A stretch of DNA of 34,697 nucleotides from JBFEYJ01 sp041563315 (GCA_041563315.1 JBFFNE010000023.1:1-34697), one strand, 5' to 3'. Shown: positions 9,591 to 17,762, counted from the stretch's first letter. The notes: generated by a model from the letters alone, not told the origin. Numbers and translations are program-made.

Positions 9591-9715
9591 GCAAGAAAGG
9601 GACGAGGGAAAAGATGCGAGGGGGCGGCGCGCAAAGCGTGCAATGATCACCGGACTCTTTCTCCGTCAGAATTTATCAGCAGTTAATCAACAAAAATGTG
9701 GATAGTGGAACTTCA

Positions 9716-11023
9716 ATGAGCGACAACAAAACCCAGATCATCGACGTACGTGCCCGTGAAATCATCGACTCCCGCGGTAATCCGACGGTAGAAGCCGACG
9801 TCATCCTCGCTGGCGGCGCCCTTGGGCGCGCTGCGGTACCCTCCGGTGCCTCTACCGGTTCTCGCGAGGCCATCGAACTGCGTGATAATGATGCTGAGCG
9901 ATTCGGCGGTAAGGGTGTACTTGACGCTGTGGCCAACGTCAATGGCCGCATTGCCAAGGCTTTGATTGGTATGGATGCCGGTGACCAGAAGGCCATCGAC
10001 CAGGCGATGATCGAACTGGACGGCACCCCGAACAAGAGCCAGCTCGGCGCCAACGCCATCCTCGCCGTCTCCCTGGCTGCGGCCAAGGCTGCTGCCGCTG
10101 CTCATGAGATGCCGCTCTATCGCTATCTGGCTGTAGACAAGAGCAAGGAATTCACTCTTCCGCTTCCGATGATGAATATCATCAACGGTGGTGAGCATGC
10201 CGACAACAGCGTTGACCTGCAGGAATTTATGATCGTGCCGGTGGGTGCACCTAACATCAACGAGGCGATCCGCTACGGCGCCGAGGTGTTCCATGCTCTG
10301 AAAAAGGTGCTGAGCGCGAAGGGCATGAACACCGCCGTGGGGGATGAGGGCGGTTTTGCTCCGGATCTCTCCTCCAACGAAGAGGCGATCCAGGTGATTC
10401 TGGAGGCTATCGACAAGGCCGGCTACAAGGCGGGTGAAGACATCATGATCGCTATCGATGCCGCCAGCTCCGAGTTCTACAAGGACGGCAAATATGTCCT
10501 GGCCTCCGAGGGCAAGGAGATGACCGCTGCTGAATTCGTCGATCTGCTAGCCGATTGGGTCGAAAAATACCCGATTATCTCTATCGAGGATGGCATGGAC
10601 GAGAGCGACTGGGACGGCTGGAAACTGCTGACCGAAAAGCTCGGTAAGAAGGTGCAGTTGGTCGGTGACGACCTATTTGTAACCAATCCGGCGATCCTCA
10701 AGGAAGGTATTGAGAAGGATATTGGGAACTCCATCCTGATTAAGGTTAACCAGATCGGCACCCTGACCGAGACCCTGGAGGCAATTCAGATGGCCAAGGA
10801 TGCAGGCTATACCGCCGTGGTTTCCCACCGCTCAGGTGAGACTGAGGACACCACTATTGCCGACCTGGCTGTTGCCACCAACGCGGGCCAGATTAAGACT
10901 GGTTCCATGTCCCGCTCGGATCGTGTAGCCAAGTACAACCGCCTGATTCGTATTGCCGAAGCGTTGGGTGAAAAAGCCCGGTTTCCGGGACGCGAGGCGT
11001 TCTATAACCTGAAAGGGGAGTAA
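9716..11023 (+). CDS. eno: Enolase
   Basis: Interconverts 2-phosphoglycerate and phosphoenolpyruvate in glycolysis; in gammaproteobacteria it is usually also a degradosome component. The protein is 435 residues (E. coli 432). Recognisable segments are IIDSRGNPTVEAD, AAVPSGASTGSREAIELRD, NIINGGEHADNSVDLQEFM, the catalytic DEGGFAPDL, metal-binding SIEDGMDESDWDGW and VGDDLFVTNP, and SHRSGETEDTTIADLAVATNAGQIKTGS. I chose the ATG at 9716 (MSDNKTQIIDV) over an in-frame GTG at 9698, because family N-termini begin about there. The 125-bp gap to kdsA may carry a separate promoter, though I could not assign one. A strong terminator follows. Confidence 0.98.
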   Translation: MSDNKTQIIDVRAREIIDSRGNPTVEADVILAGGALGRAAVPSGASTGSREAIELRDNDAERFGGKGVLDAVANVNGRIAKALIGMDAGDQKAIDQAMIELDGTPNKSQLGANAILAVSLAAAKAAAAAHEMPLYRYLAVDKSKEFTLPLPMMNIINGGEHADNSVDLQEFMIVPVGAPNINEAIRYGAEVFHALKKVLSAKGMNTAVGDEGGFAPDLSSNEEAIQVILEAIDKAGYKAGEDIMIAIDAASSEFYKDGKYVLASEGKEMTAAEFVDLLADWVEKYPIISIEDGMDESDWDGWKLLTEKLGKKVQLVGDDLFVTNPAILKEGIEKDIGNSILIKVNQIGTLTETLEAIQMAKDAGYTAVVSHRSGETEDTTIADLAVATNAGQIKTGSMSRSDRVAKYNRLIRIAEALGEKARFPGREAFYNLKGE

Positions 11024-11039
11024 GTCGCAGATTCTGCGG

Positions 11040-11079
11040 AACAGGCCCGGTCAACCTCAGGTTGCCCGGGCCTGTTTTT
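11040..11079 (+). terminator. Intrinsic terminator after eno
   Basis: Perfect 11-bp outer stem AACAGGCCCGG (11040-11050) pairs with CCGGGCCTGTT (11066-11076). After one mismatch, an inner 5-bp stem CAACC/GGTTG closes on a 3-base loop. GTTTTTA follows. It ends only about 10 bases before the ftsB ATG. Confidence 0.85.
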
Positions 11080-11088
11080 ATCTGAACT

Positions 11089-11361
11089 ATGAAATGGCTA
11101 GCTACCATCCTGTTTGGCCTGCTGTTGATTCTGCAGTATACCCTGTGGTTCGGCAACGGAGGACTGTTGCGTTACTGGCAGCTCAACGCCAAGGTACAAG
11201 AACAGAGGGTGGAGAATGAACATCTGACAGAGCGTAACCATGCCCTGGAAGCTGAGGTGATCGACCTCAAGCAGGGCCTGGAAGCGATCGAAGAGCGTGC
11301 CCGATCCGACCTCGGCATGATTAAAAAAGACGAGACCTTTTTCCAGGTCGTGGAAGATTAA
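11089..11361 (+). CDS. ftsB: Cell division protein FtsB
   Basis: Small bitopic inner-membrane divisome protein that forms the FtsQ-FtsB-FtsL complex. At 90 residues it is slightly shorter than the E. coli protein (103). It has a short cytoplasmic end, one membrane segment (about residues 4-21, LATILFGLLLILQYTLWF), the conserved WFGNGGL turn, a coiled coil from about 29 to 65 (VQEQRVENEHLTERNHALEAEV), and the ERARSDLGMIKKDETFFQVV tail. The start matches the family, but there is no SD-like sequence and the eno terminator ends about 10 bases before it, which is odd. The eno-ftsB-ispD order is standard. Confidence 0.95.
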   Translation: MKWLATILFGLLLILQYTLWFGNGGLLRYWQLNAKVQEQRVENEHLTERNHALEAEVIDLKQGLEAIEERARSDLGMIKKDETFFQVVED

Positions 11362-11363
11362 TC

Positions 11364-11542
11364 TCACCGCAAAGGCGCGAAGTACGCAAAGGGTTAATGG
11401 ACGCGCACTACACGGAACACACCGAAGTTTTTTGTGAAATGAACCGCTGCAATGAGTCCGAGTACAACGATCACTTCATTATCAATGTCCGTGTATTACG
11501 TGTGTTCCTGGGCTATTCATAAACGCATTTCCTTTGCGGTGA
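11364..11542. repeat. Long inverted repeat element (ftsB-ispD gap)
   Basis: Outer arms TCACCGCAAAGG (11364-11375) and CCTTTGCGGTGA (11531-11542) are exact reverse complements. Inner arms CACGGAACACAC near 11411-11422 and GTGTGTTCC near 11500-11508 match the family. The element begins 3 bases after the ftsB stop and ends 19 bases before the ispD ATG. Confidence 0.75.
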
Positions 11543-11561
11543 AATGGTTTAGAAGCATTTT

Positions 11562-12266
11562 ATGACTGAAATACAAAAATACTGGGCGGTGATCCCGGCT
11601 GCTGGCGTTGGCAGGCGGATGCAGTCGGACCGGCCGAAGCAGTATCTTTTGTTGCATGGCAAGACGGTGCTGGAGCATACGCTGGTGCGGTTTCTCGAGC
11701 ATCCGCGGATCAGCGGTGTGGTGGTAGTGCTCACCGAGGGCGATCCATACTGGCAGGCGCTGGCTCTCACGCATCCGAAGCTTGTCACTGCACCGGGCGG
11801 CGAAGAGCGTTGCCACTCGGTACTGAATGCATTGCAAGTGCTGCGTACACAGGCCGCTGAGGATGACTGGGTGCTGGTGCATGATGCAGCACGTCCTTGC
11901 CTGCGCCACGAGGATCTCGACCACCTTATTCAAAGTTTGAGTGATCATCCGGTCGGCGGTCTGCTTGGCTTGCCGGTGGCTGATACCATGAAACGCACCG
12001 CAGCGGATGATACGGTGATTGAGACGGTCCCCCGTGACCACCTGTGGCGGGCGCTGACCCCGCAGATGTTCCGCCTTGGCGAGCTGTACGATGCCCTCGA
12101 CACGGCTCTGCGAAACAACCAACTCGTCACCGACGATGCCTCGGCGATGGAACTGGCGGGCAAGGTGCCGAAGATGGTTGAAGGGCACGGCGACAACATC
12201 AAGATCACCCGCCCGCAGGATCTCATGCTCGCGCAGTTATACTTGGCACAGCAAGAAAAAGACTAA
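11562..12266 (+). CDS. ispD: 2-C-methyl-D-erythritol 4-phosphate cytidylyltransferase
   Basis: Third step of the MEP isoprenoid pathway: CTP plus methylerythritol phosphate gives CDP-methylerythritol. The protein is 234 residues (E. coli 236). The nucleotide-binding loop IPAAGVGRRM lies at residues 11-20, followed by PKQYLLLHGKTVLEHTL, GGEERCHSVLNAL, VHDAARPCL, VADTMKR, LWRALTPQMFRLGELYDAL and VTDDASAMELAG, all family signatures. It is a separate gene from ispF, not the fused form seen in some bacteria, with a repeat element between them. Confidence 0.97.
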   Translation: MTEIQKYWAVIPAAGVGRRMQSDRPKQYLLLHGKTVLEHTLVRFLEHPRISGVVVVLTEGDPYWQALALTHPKLVTAPGGEERCHSVLNALQVLRTQAAEDDWVLVHDAARPCLRHEDLDHLIQSLSDHPVGGLLGLPVADTMKRTAADDTVIETVPRDHLWRALTPQMFRLGELYDALDTALRNNQLVTDDASAMELAGKVPKMVEGHGDNIKITRPQDLMLAQLYLAQQEKD

Positions 12267-12420
12267 CGTAAAGGCGCGAAGACGCAAAGGATATTGCTGA
12301 ATGGCCACAGGATACACGGAGCGTACGGACTAAATATTTCTTTGTGAAATTGTGCGGTGAAAGACTCCCGGATCACCTGTTAATCTGCCGACATAAGAAC
12401 CTTTGCGTCTTTGCGTTGAA
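12265..12420. repeat. Long inverted repeat element, shorter variant (ispD-ispF gap)
   Basis: The left arm at 12265-12290 (AACGTAAAGGCGCGAAGACG...) and right arm at 12400-12419 (CCTTTGCGTCTTTGCGTTGA) are imperfect reverse complements. ATGGCCACAGGATACACGGA at 12301-12320 is the inner-arm motif. The right inner arm is not clear. It starts at the ispD stop codon and ends about 23 bases before ispF. Confidence 0.65.
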
Positions 12421-12443
12421 ATGTTCTTTTCAGGAGTAAGCCT

Positions 12444-12914
12444 ATGAGAATCGGACACGGCTACGACGTTCATGCCTTTACCGGCGGCGACCATATCGTC
12501 CTTGGCGGGGTACGCATTGCGCACAGCCACACCTTTGCCGCGCATTCGGACGGTGATGTCCTGATCCACGCCCTGTGCGATGCACTGCTTGGTGCGGCGG
12601 CGCTGGGCGATATCGGCCGTCATTTTCCCGACACCAGTGCCGAGTTCGAGAATATCGATAGCCGCATCCTGCTGCGTCATGTTGTCTCCTTGTTGCAGGA
12701 GCAGGGATACACCCTTGGAAACGCGGACATGACGATCATTGCCCAGGCACCGAAGCTCGCGCCGCATACCGAGTCGATGCGGACCAACCTGGCCGCCGAC
12801 CTGCAGGCCGAATTGGACCAGGTCAATGTCAAGGCGACCACTACCGAGAAGCTGGGCTTTGCCGGGCGCGAGGAGGGGATCGCCGCCCATGCCGTGGTGT
12901 TGCTGAGCCGATGA
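12444..12914 (+). CDS. ispF: 2-C-methyl-D-erythritol 2,4-cyclodiphosphate synthase
   Basis: Fifth MEP-pathway step, cyclising CDP-methylerythritol phosphate with loss of CMP. The protein is 156 residues (E. coli 159). MRIGHGYDVHAF gives metal ligands D8 and H10. HSDGDVLIHALCDALLGAAALGDIGRHFPDT follows with the third metal histidine. TTTEKLGFAGREEGIAAHAV near the end holds the conserved TEKLGFxGR motif. A good SD (AGGAG) lies about 8 bases before the ATG, unlike most genes in this stretch. The stop overlaps the truD start (ATGA), so the two are translationally coupled. Confidence 0.97.
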   Translation: MRIGHGYDVHAFTGGDHIVLGGVRIAHSHTFAAHSDGDVLIHALCDALLGAAALGDIGRHFPDTSAEFENIDSRILLRHVVSLLQEQGYTLGNADMTIIAQAPKLAPHTESMRTNLAADLQAELDQVNVKATTTEKLGFAGREEGIAAHAVVLLSR

Positions 12915-13981
12915 GCAAACCTGCATTTTCCCTGCCTGAGGGGCTGGCGCTGGAGTGGGTCCACGCGCTGGGCGAACCGCCGTGCCATGCGGTAATCCGG
13001 AGCCGTCCCGAAGACTTCATCGTCGAGGAGGAGATCGGCTTTGCCCCGGATGGTGCAGGTAATCACGCCTGGCTGCATGTGCGCAAGCGCAACACCAACA
13101 CCGAGTGGCTGGCGCGGGAGATTGCCGCCCTGGCCGGTGTGCCGCTGGTCGAGGTAGGTTATGCCGGGCTCAAGGATCGTCATGCGATCACCAGCCAAGT
13201 CTTCACCGTCAACCTATCCGGAAAGGCTGAGCCCGACTGGCGGCAGCTCGCCTCGGAGGATATTACCTTTCTCGCGATTGACCGCCACGGACGCAAACTC
13301 AAGCGCGGTGCGCTGCGTGAGAATCGCTTTACCTTGACGTTGCGGGAGCTACAGGGAGCCTGCGAGGATCTGGAACAGCGGCTGCGGCGGATTGCCGCCG
13401 ATGGGGTACCCAACTACTTCGGCGAGCAGCGTTTCGGCCACGATTTCGGTAACCTGGCGATGGCGGCGGCAATGTTCCGCGGTGAGTGGCGCGAGAATAT
13501 TCGTCACAAGCGCAGTCTCTATCTCTCCGCCGCTCGTTCCTATTTGTTCAACAAGGTGCTCTCCGCCCGGGTGGCCGCAGGCAGCTGGAACCGGGCGCTG
13601 CCCGGTGAGTCGCTGATGCAGGAGGGGAGCACCAGTTGCTTCAGCGTGCGCCTCATCGGCGCTGATGTGGAGAAGCGCATCGCCGCCGGGCAACTCCACC
13701 CGACCGGACCGCTGTGGGGGAGGGGAAGGCCCACCAGTCTGGCAGAGGCGCAGGCATTCGAGCTCGGCGTGCTCGAGGGGGATGATGTCTGGAAAGCCGG
13801 CCTGGAGGAGGCCGGGATGGAACAGGAGCGGCGCGCCCTGCGCCTGCCGGCCAAAAAACTGCAGTGGCAGTGGCTGGACGATAAAACCCTGCAGCTGCAG
13901 TTCGACCTGCCGCCAGGCGCCTACGCCACCAGTGTCCTGCGCGAGATCGTCATTACCACCAACGCCGCGTCACATGGGTAA
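12911..13981 (+). CDS. truD: tRNA pseudouridine(13) synthase
   Basis: Isomerises U13 of tRNA-Glu to pseudouridine. The protein is 356 residues (E. coli 349). The catalytic aspartate is D89 in GYAGLKDRHAITSQ. Other conserved stretches are RSRPEDFIVEEE near the N-terminus, WLHVRKRNTNTEWLA, GVPNYFGEQRFG, FNKVLSARV and LPPGAYATSVLREI. It starts inside the ispF stop and is the last gene of this co-directional run; the Smr-domain gene converges on it. A compact hairpin follows the stop. Confidence 0.96.
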   Translation: MSKPAFSLPEGLALEWVHALGEPPCHAVIRSRPEDFIVEEEIGFAPDGAGNHAWLHVRKRNTNTEWLAREIAALAGVPLVEVGYAGLKDRHAITSQVFTVNLSGKAEPDWRQLASEDITFLAIDRHGRKLKRGALRENRFTLTLRELQGACEDLEQRLRRIAADGVPNYFGEQRFGHDFGNLAMAAAMFRGEWRENIRHKRSLYLSAARSYLFNKVLSARVAAGSWNRALPGESLMQEGSTSCFSVRLIGADVEKRIAAGQLHPTGPLWGRGRPTSLAEAQAFELGVLEGDDVWKAGLEEAGMEQERRALRLPAKKLQWQWLDDKTLQLQFDLPPGAYATSVLREIVITTNAASHG

Positions 13982-13989
13982 AAATATTC

Positions 13990-14043
13990 CACTGTAAAGG
14001 CGCAAACGCCGCCATTCATGGCAGCGTTTGCTCCTTTGCGGTG
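13990..14043. repeat. Compact repeat-derived hairpin between convergent truD and Smr gene
   Basis: The arms resemble the outer arms of the family (CACTGTAAAGG 13990-14000 / CCTTTGCGGTG 14033-14043, 2 mismatches). They enclose a perfect 8-bp stem GCAAACGC (14002-14009) / GCGTTTGC (14024-14031) with a 14-base loop. This is a miniature version in which the long centre and inner arms are missing. It lies between converging genes but has no T-tract, so a terminator role is only possible. Confidence 0.6.
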
Positions 14044-14056
14044 AGATCTCTTTGCT

Positions 14057-14605
14057 TTATCGATGAGCCCGCCGCAGCAGGACGTAGATGGCACCGGTGC
14101 CGCCGTCGACCGGCCGGGCCGAGCAGAAGGCCAGCACTTCGATGCGCTGGCGCAGCCAGTGGTTGACCTTGCCCTTGAGCACGGGTTGTTTGTTGAGAGA
14201 GCCGTTGCCCTTACCATGGACGATGCGAACCACCCGGGTGTCGTGGGCCAGGGCCTGTTGCAGGAAAGCACTTAATGCCTGACGCGCCTCAACCACTCGC
14301 ATTCCGTGCAGGTCCAATTCCGGGCCGACGCTGTAGTGGCCACGCCGTAACTTGCGCAGAACGCTATGCTGCAGACCAGGCCGGCAATAGAGTAGCTCTT
14401 CGCCGGTTTCCAGCTCGTGCGGATCGAGGCTGTCAGAGAGCATGTCTTCGAGCACCCGTTCCTCATCAACTTGACGCTGGCGCGGGATGGGCGGTGGGGC
14501 TGGGCGAGCGGGCTGGACTTGCTGATGGCGTAGTGGCACAGCATCCGCGACTGCGGCGCGGAACAGAGCCTTGTCCTCGTTTGTCGGTTTGCCGTGTTTA
14601 CTCAT
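14057..14605 (-). CDS. Smr-domain protein (SmrA/YdaL-like putative endonuclease)
   Basis: The protein is 182 residues on the minus strand. The C-terminal Smr (MutS2-type) domain runs from about residue 90: PELDLHGM, VVEARQALSAFLQQAL, VRIVHGKGNGS, VNHWL and GGTGAIYVLLRR. LDLHG and HGKG are the signature motifs of this nicking or RNA-cleaving domain. The N-terminus (EDKALFRAAVADAVPL) and the LQHSVLRKLRRG linker resemble stand-alone enterobacterial Smr proteins, closest by eye to YdaL/SmrA and less so to SmrB, which acts on collided ribosomes. The exact substrate cannot be told from sequence. It is convergent with truD and divergent from surE. Confidence 0.88.
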   Translation of the reverse strand: MSKHGKPTNEDKALFRAAVADAVPLRHQQVQPARPAPPPIPRQRQVDEERVLEDMLSDSLDPHELETGEELLYCRPGLQHSVLRKLRRGHYSVGPELDLHGMRVVEARQALSAFLQQALAHDTRVVRIVHGKGNGSLNKQPVLKGKVNHWLRQRIEVLAFCSARPVDGGTGAIYVLLRRAHR

Positions 14606-14779
14606 TGCTCGATCCGGAAGTGAGAACTGGGTCGCATCGGAAGATAAAGTTTACCACACTGTTTTTCATGCTGGGCTTCATGGATCGGGCGACGGACTGT
14701 ATAGTAGGCACAACGATAACGACAGCTGGGCGGTTCGTCGTAGATTATCAAGGACGCTGCGGACCGCTGGAAAACAAGA
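14606..14779. promoter_or_regulatory. Divergent intergenic region between Smr gene and surE
   Basis: This 174-bp gap must hold 5' signals for both genes. TATAGT at 14700-14705 is a plausible -10 for surE with a poor -35 (TTCATG, 14677-14682, 17-bp spacer). No site is strong enough to name alone, and no repeat arm is present here. Confidence 0.3.
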
Positions 14780-15538
14780 ATGCACATCCTAATCAGTAAC
14801 GACGACGGTTATCTGGCCCCGGGAATCAACTGCCTGGCAACGAATCTGGCCACGATTGCCGAGATCACCGTAGTGGCACCGGAACGGGACCGCAGCGGTG
14901 CCAGCAACTCGCTGACTCTCGATACGCCAATCCGTGCGCATCGCACCGATAACGGATTTTACCGTGTCGAGGGAACACCGACCGACTGTGTCCACCTGGC
15001 AATCACCGGAATGCTCGAGCAGGAGCCGGACATGGTTGTCTCAGGGATCAATGCAGGGGCGAATCTCGGTGACGATGTCCTCTACTCAGGTACCGTGGCG
15101 GCAGCCATGGAGGGACGGTTTCTTGGTCTCCCGGCTATCGCCGTCTCCCTTTGCGCTCTGTCTGGCCATGAATTTGTTCATTATGAAACGGCCGCCAGGG
15201 TCGCTTTGTTGTTGATTGAGCGGATGACTCAACATCCTTTGCCGAGCGATACTATCCTTAACGTCAATGTGCCTGATCTGCCGTGGGATGACCTACAGGG
15301 CTTTGAGGCGACCCGGCTGGGACACCGTCACAAGGCTGAGGCAGTGATCAAGGCGGCCGACCCACGAGGACGCCCGATCTACTGGATCGGGCCTGCTGGC
15401 CTGGAGCAGGATGCCGGACCGGGGACAGATTTCCATGCCGTACGCCAACAGCGGGTTTCGGTGAGCCCGATACAGGTGGATCTCACTCGTCACGGGGTGA
15501 TCGGTGATGTAGCTGATTGGCTGGGCGGGGTGGACTGA
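14780..15538 (+). CDS. surE: 5'/3'-nucleotidase SurE
   Basis: Metal-dependent survival protein that removes phosphate from nucleoside 5'- and 3'-monophosphates. The protein is 252 residues (E. coli 253). The N-terminal motif ILISNDDGY gives metal ligands D8 and D9. It is followed by VVAPERDRSGASNSLTL, YRVEGTPTDCVHLAI and DMVVSGINAGANLGDDVLYSGTVAAAMEG, the diagnostic active-site segments. The stop is 4 bases before the pcm start, so the pair is almost certainly one operon, as in E. coli (surE-pcm-nlpD-rpoS). Confidence 0.97.
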   Translation: MHILISNDDGYLAPGINCLATNLATIAEITVVAPERDRSGASNSLTLDTPIRAHRTDNGFYRVEGTPTDCVHLAITGMLEQEPDMVVSGINAGANLGDDVLYSGTVAAAMEGRFLGLPAIAVSLCALSGHEFVHYETAARVALLLIERMTQHPLPSDTILNVNVPDLPWDDLQGFEATRLGHRHKAEAVIKAADPRGRPIYWIGPAGLEQDAGPGTDFHAVRQQRVSVSPIQVDLTRHGVIGDVADWLGGVD

Positions 15539-15542
15539 ATTG

Positions 15543-16205
15543 ATGCAGTCACAAGAGTTTCTCGGGATCGGCATGACATCCCGGCGTACACGCGAGCGTC
15601 TGGTGCAGCGCTTGATTGAGAAGGGGATCGGCAACCCTCAGGTACTGGAGGCTATTCGCAGCTTGCCGCGGCATATCTTCGTCGATGAGGCGCTCGCTTC
15701 CCGTGCCTATGAAGACACCGCACTACCCATCGGTTTTGGTCAAACCATATCCCAACCCTATGTGGTGGCGCGCATGACAGAAGTAGTGCTGGAAGTGTCT
15801 CCTCGCAAGGTGCTGGAGATCGGTAGCGGCTGCGGTTATCAGAGCGCCGTTTTGGCCACCCTGGTGCCGCAGCTTTTTAGTATTGAGCGTATTAGTGGTT
15901 TATATGAAAGAGCACGACGCAACCTGCAAAGCCTGAAACTGGGCAATGTACGATTGCGCCATGGGGATGGCTATCAGGGCTGGGCGGCGCAGGCCCCGTT
16001 TGATGCGATCCTGGTTGCCGCCGCACCGCCGCAAATCCCCGATGCATTGTTACAGCAGCTGGCCGAAGGTGGCCGGTTGATTATCCCCGTTGGTGGGAAC
16101 GGACAGCAGCAGTTGCTGTCCATTTCTCGTCAGGGTAATGAATTTACACAGGAAGTGCTGGAGATGGTCAGCTTTGTCCCCATGCTCTCCGGTGCCGATA
16201 GTTGA
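15543..16205 (+). CDS. pcm: Protein-L-isoaspartate O-methyltransferase
   Basis: Uses S-adenosylmethionine to methylate isoaspartyl residues and start repair of aged proteins. The protein is 220 residues from the ATG at 15543; a TTG at 15540 would add one residue. Conserved segments are LPRHIFVDEALASRAYEDTALPIGFGQTISQPYVVARM, the SAM-binding motif VLEIGSGCGYQ (residues 90-100), SIERISGLYERARRNL, RHGDGYQGW and FDAILVAAAPPQIPDALLQQL. It follows surE with a 4-base gap. Confidence 0.96.
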   Translation: MQSQEFLGIGMTSRRTRERLVQRLIEKGIGNPQVLEAIRSLPRHIFVDEALASRAYEDTALPIGFGQTISQPYVVARMTEVVLEVSPRKVLEIGSGCGYQSAVLATLVPQLFSIERISGLYERARRNLQSLKLGNVRLRHGDGYQGWAAQAPFDAILVAAAPPQIPDALLQQLAEGGRLIIPVGGNGQQQLLSISRQGNEFTQEVLEMVSFVPMLSGADS

Positions 16206-16360
16206 GACGTATTGTAAATGAGCTCCCGGTCAGAACACCTCGAATTTCTCTGTCTTCCACACAAGACTTGTTGCAAGACCGGAAAGTTTCCCCGCCTTCT
16301 CGATTCGGCGGAATACCCTATGGGTGAAGAGTACGCACTTTCATGGAGTACCCGGGTTTG

Positions 16361-16951
16361 ATGAAACTCTTTTCTGTTATGTACGAAAAGGTGCTGGTCT
16401 GGTCCCGTCATCGTCACGCTCCGCGTTTTCTGGGAGCCTTGAGTTTTGCCGAGTCGTCGTTTTTCCCGGTTCCTCCGGATGTCATGTTGGCGCCGATGTC
16501 GCTGGCCAGTCCGGAGAAGGCTTGGCGCTATGCTCTGCTTACCACCGTGGCCTCGGTACTGGGCGGTATGTTCGGGTATCTCATTGGTGTCTTCGCCTTT
16601 GAAATGGTCGAACCACTGATTCGTGAGAGTGGTTATTGGGGATCCTATCAACGGGCAGGTCAGTGGTTTGAAACCTGGGGATTCTGGGCGATCTTACTTG
16701 CCGGTTTTTCCCCTGTTCCCTATAAGGTATTCACTATCAGCGCCGGGGTGATCGGGATGACCTTTCTGCCCTTTGTCATGGCCTCAATTGTCGGGCGGGG
16801 AGCACGTTTTTATCTGGTGGCGGGGCTGATGAAATGGGGCGGACCAAAAATGGAACAGACGCTTAGGGTCTATATTGATCGTATCGGCTGGGTCCTGATC
16901 CTTACAGTTATTGCGATCTATTTTTTGGTTATCAACGGAAGCAATGCCTAG
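16361..16951 (+). CDS. YqaA-family (DedA/SNARE-associated-like) inner membrane protein
   Basis: Polytopic membrane protein of 196 residues from the ATG at 16361; an ATG at 16343 would add six. I chose 16361 because MKLFSVMYEKVLVWSRHRHA looks like the usual family start. Motifs are RFLGALSFAESSFFPVPPDVMLAPM, ASVLGGMFGYLIG, WAILLAGFSPVPYKVFTISAG and FVMASIVGRGARFYLVAGLM. The GFSPVPYKVFTISAG motif is the DedA-superfamily re-entrant loop. DedA-like proteins are linked to lipid transport or membrane homeostasis, but the substrate here is unknown. Its 3' end overlaps nlpD by 8 bases, and a 155-bp gap separates it from pcm. Confidence 0.85.
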   Translation: MKLFSVMYEKVLVWSRHRHAPRFLGALSFAESSFFPVPPDVMLAPMSLASPEKAWRYALLTTVASVLGGMFGYLIGVFAFEMVEPLIRESGYWGSYQRAGQWFETWGFWAILLAGFSPVPYKVFTISAGVIGMTFLPFVMASIVGRGARFYLVAGLMKWGGPKMEQTLRVYIDRIGWVLILTVIAIYFLVINGSNA

Positions 16952-17762
16952 AAGATATTTCAATCGGTGGATAGTAATAATCGCAATCGCCGCCGCTCTC
17001 CTGGCCGGCTGTGGTGAGATGCGGCCGATCGGCTCCCGTACTGATCTCATTGTCTATGCCGTCAAGCCGGGGGATACCTTGTATTCGATCGCCTGGCGTT
17101 ACGGTTATGACCATCGTGAAATTGCCGCCTGGAATAGCATTCCTCGACCGTATACCATTTATGTTGGTCAGGAGCTCCTGATCATTCCTCCCTATCAGGC
17201 CACTGCGCGTGAGCCACAGAGGGGATCACCGGTCCCGAGTACGAAGGCCTCAATAGCATCACCTGCGGTGTCCCAGGGAGCGGTAATAGGCCGTGCGTCA
17301 ACTCCTGTAACCCCCAACATCACTCACCAGCCGCCTACACCTGTCCCAGGCAAGGTTGAAAAAAAGGGGCAGCACCTCCAAAGAACAAATATTGCCTGGC
17401 GCTGGCCGACAAGTGGTACTTTACGAACCTCCTTTGGACCTAACTCGGGAAGAAAAGGTCTGGATATCGCTGGTAAACTTGGCCAGCCTGTCTTGGCTGC
17501 CGCATCAGGGAAAGTGGTGTACAGTGGCAATGGCCTCATTGGTTATGGCAACCTTGTCATCATCAAACACGACGCTCATTATCTCAGTGCCTATGGCCAT
17601 AATCGCCGTCTGCTGGTCAAGGAAGGCAGCACTGTAAAGCAGGGTCAGAAAATTGCCGAAATGGGTGATAGCGGCAAGGAGGGAGTCGTCCTTCACTTTG
17701 AAATCCGTCACGACGGCAAGCCGGTTGACCCGCTGCGTTATCTGCCGAAACAAGGTTCCTGA
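16944..17762 (+). CDS. nlpD: Murein hydrolase activator NlpD (LysM + degenerate LytM lipoprotein)
   Basis: Outer-membrane lipoprotein that in E. coli activates the amidase AmiC at division. The protein is 272 residues from the ATG at 16944. The signal peptide ends in the lipobox LLAGC (lipidated C23). The LysM domain spans about 40-85 (YAVKPGDTLYSIAWRYGYDHREIAAWNSI). A low-complexity Pro/Ser/Thr linker precedes the C-terminal LytM/M23 domain (RWPTSGTLRTSFG, GRKGLDIAG, GYGNLVIIKHDAHYLSAYGHN, VLHFEIRHDGKPVDPLRYLP). The first zinc-ligand histidine of active M23 enzymes is absent (KGLD), as is normal for NlpD, so it is an activator rather than a peptidase. In E. coli the main rpoS promoter lies inside this gene. 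Confidence 0.94.
   Translation: MPRRYFNRWIVIIAIAAALLAGCGEMRPIGSRTDLIVYAVKPGDTLYSIAWRYGYDHREIAAWNSIPRPYTIYVGQELLIIPPYQATAREPQRGSPVPSTKASIASPAVSQGAVIGRASTPVTPNITHQPPTPVPGKVEKKGQHLQRTNIAWRWPTSGTLRTSFGPNSGRKGLDIAGKLGQPVLAAASGKVVYSGNGLIGYGNLVIIKHDAHYLSAYGHNRRLLVKEGSTVKQGQKIAEMGDSGKEGVVLHFEIRHDGKPVDPLRYLPKQGS

Noticed and set aside
17446..17700. Missing zinc ligand in the NlpD LytM domain as a possible inactivating mutation
   Set aside because: Degenerate M23 active sites are normal in NlpD, which acts as an amidase activator.
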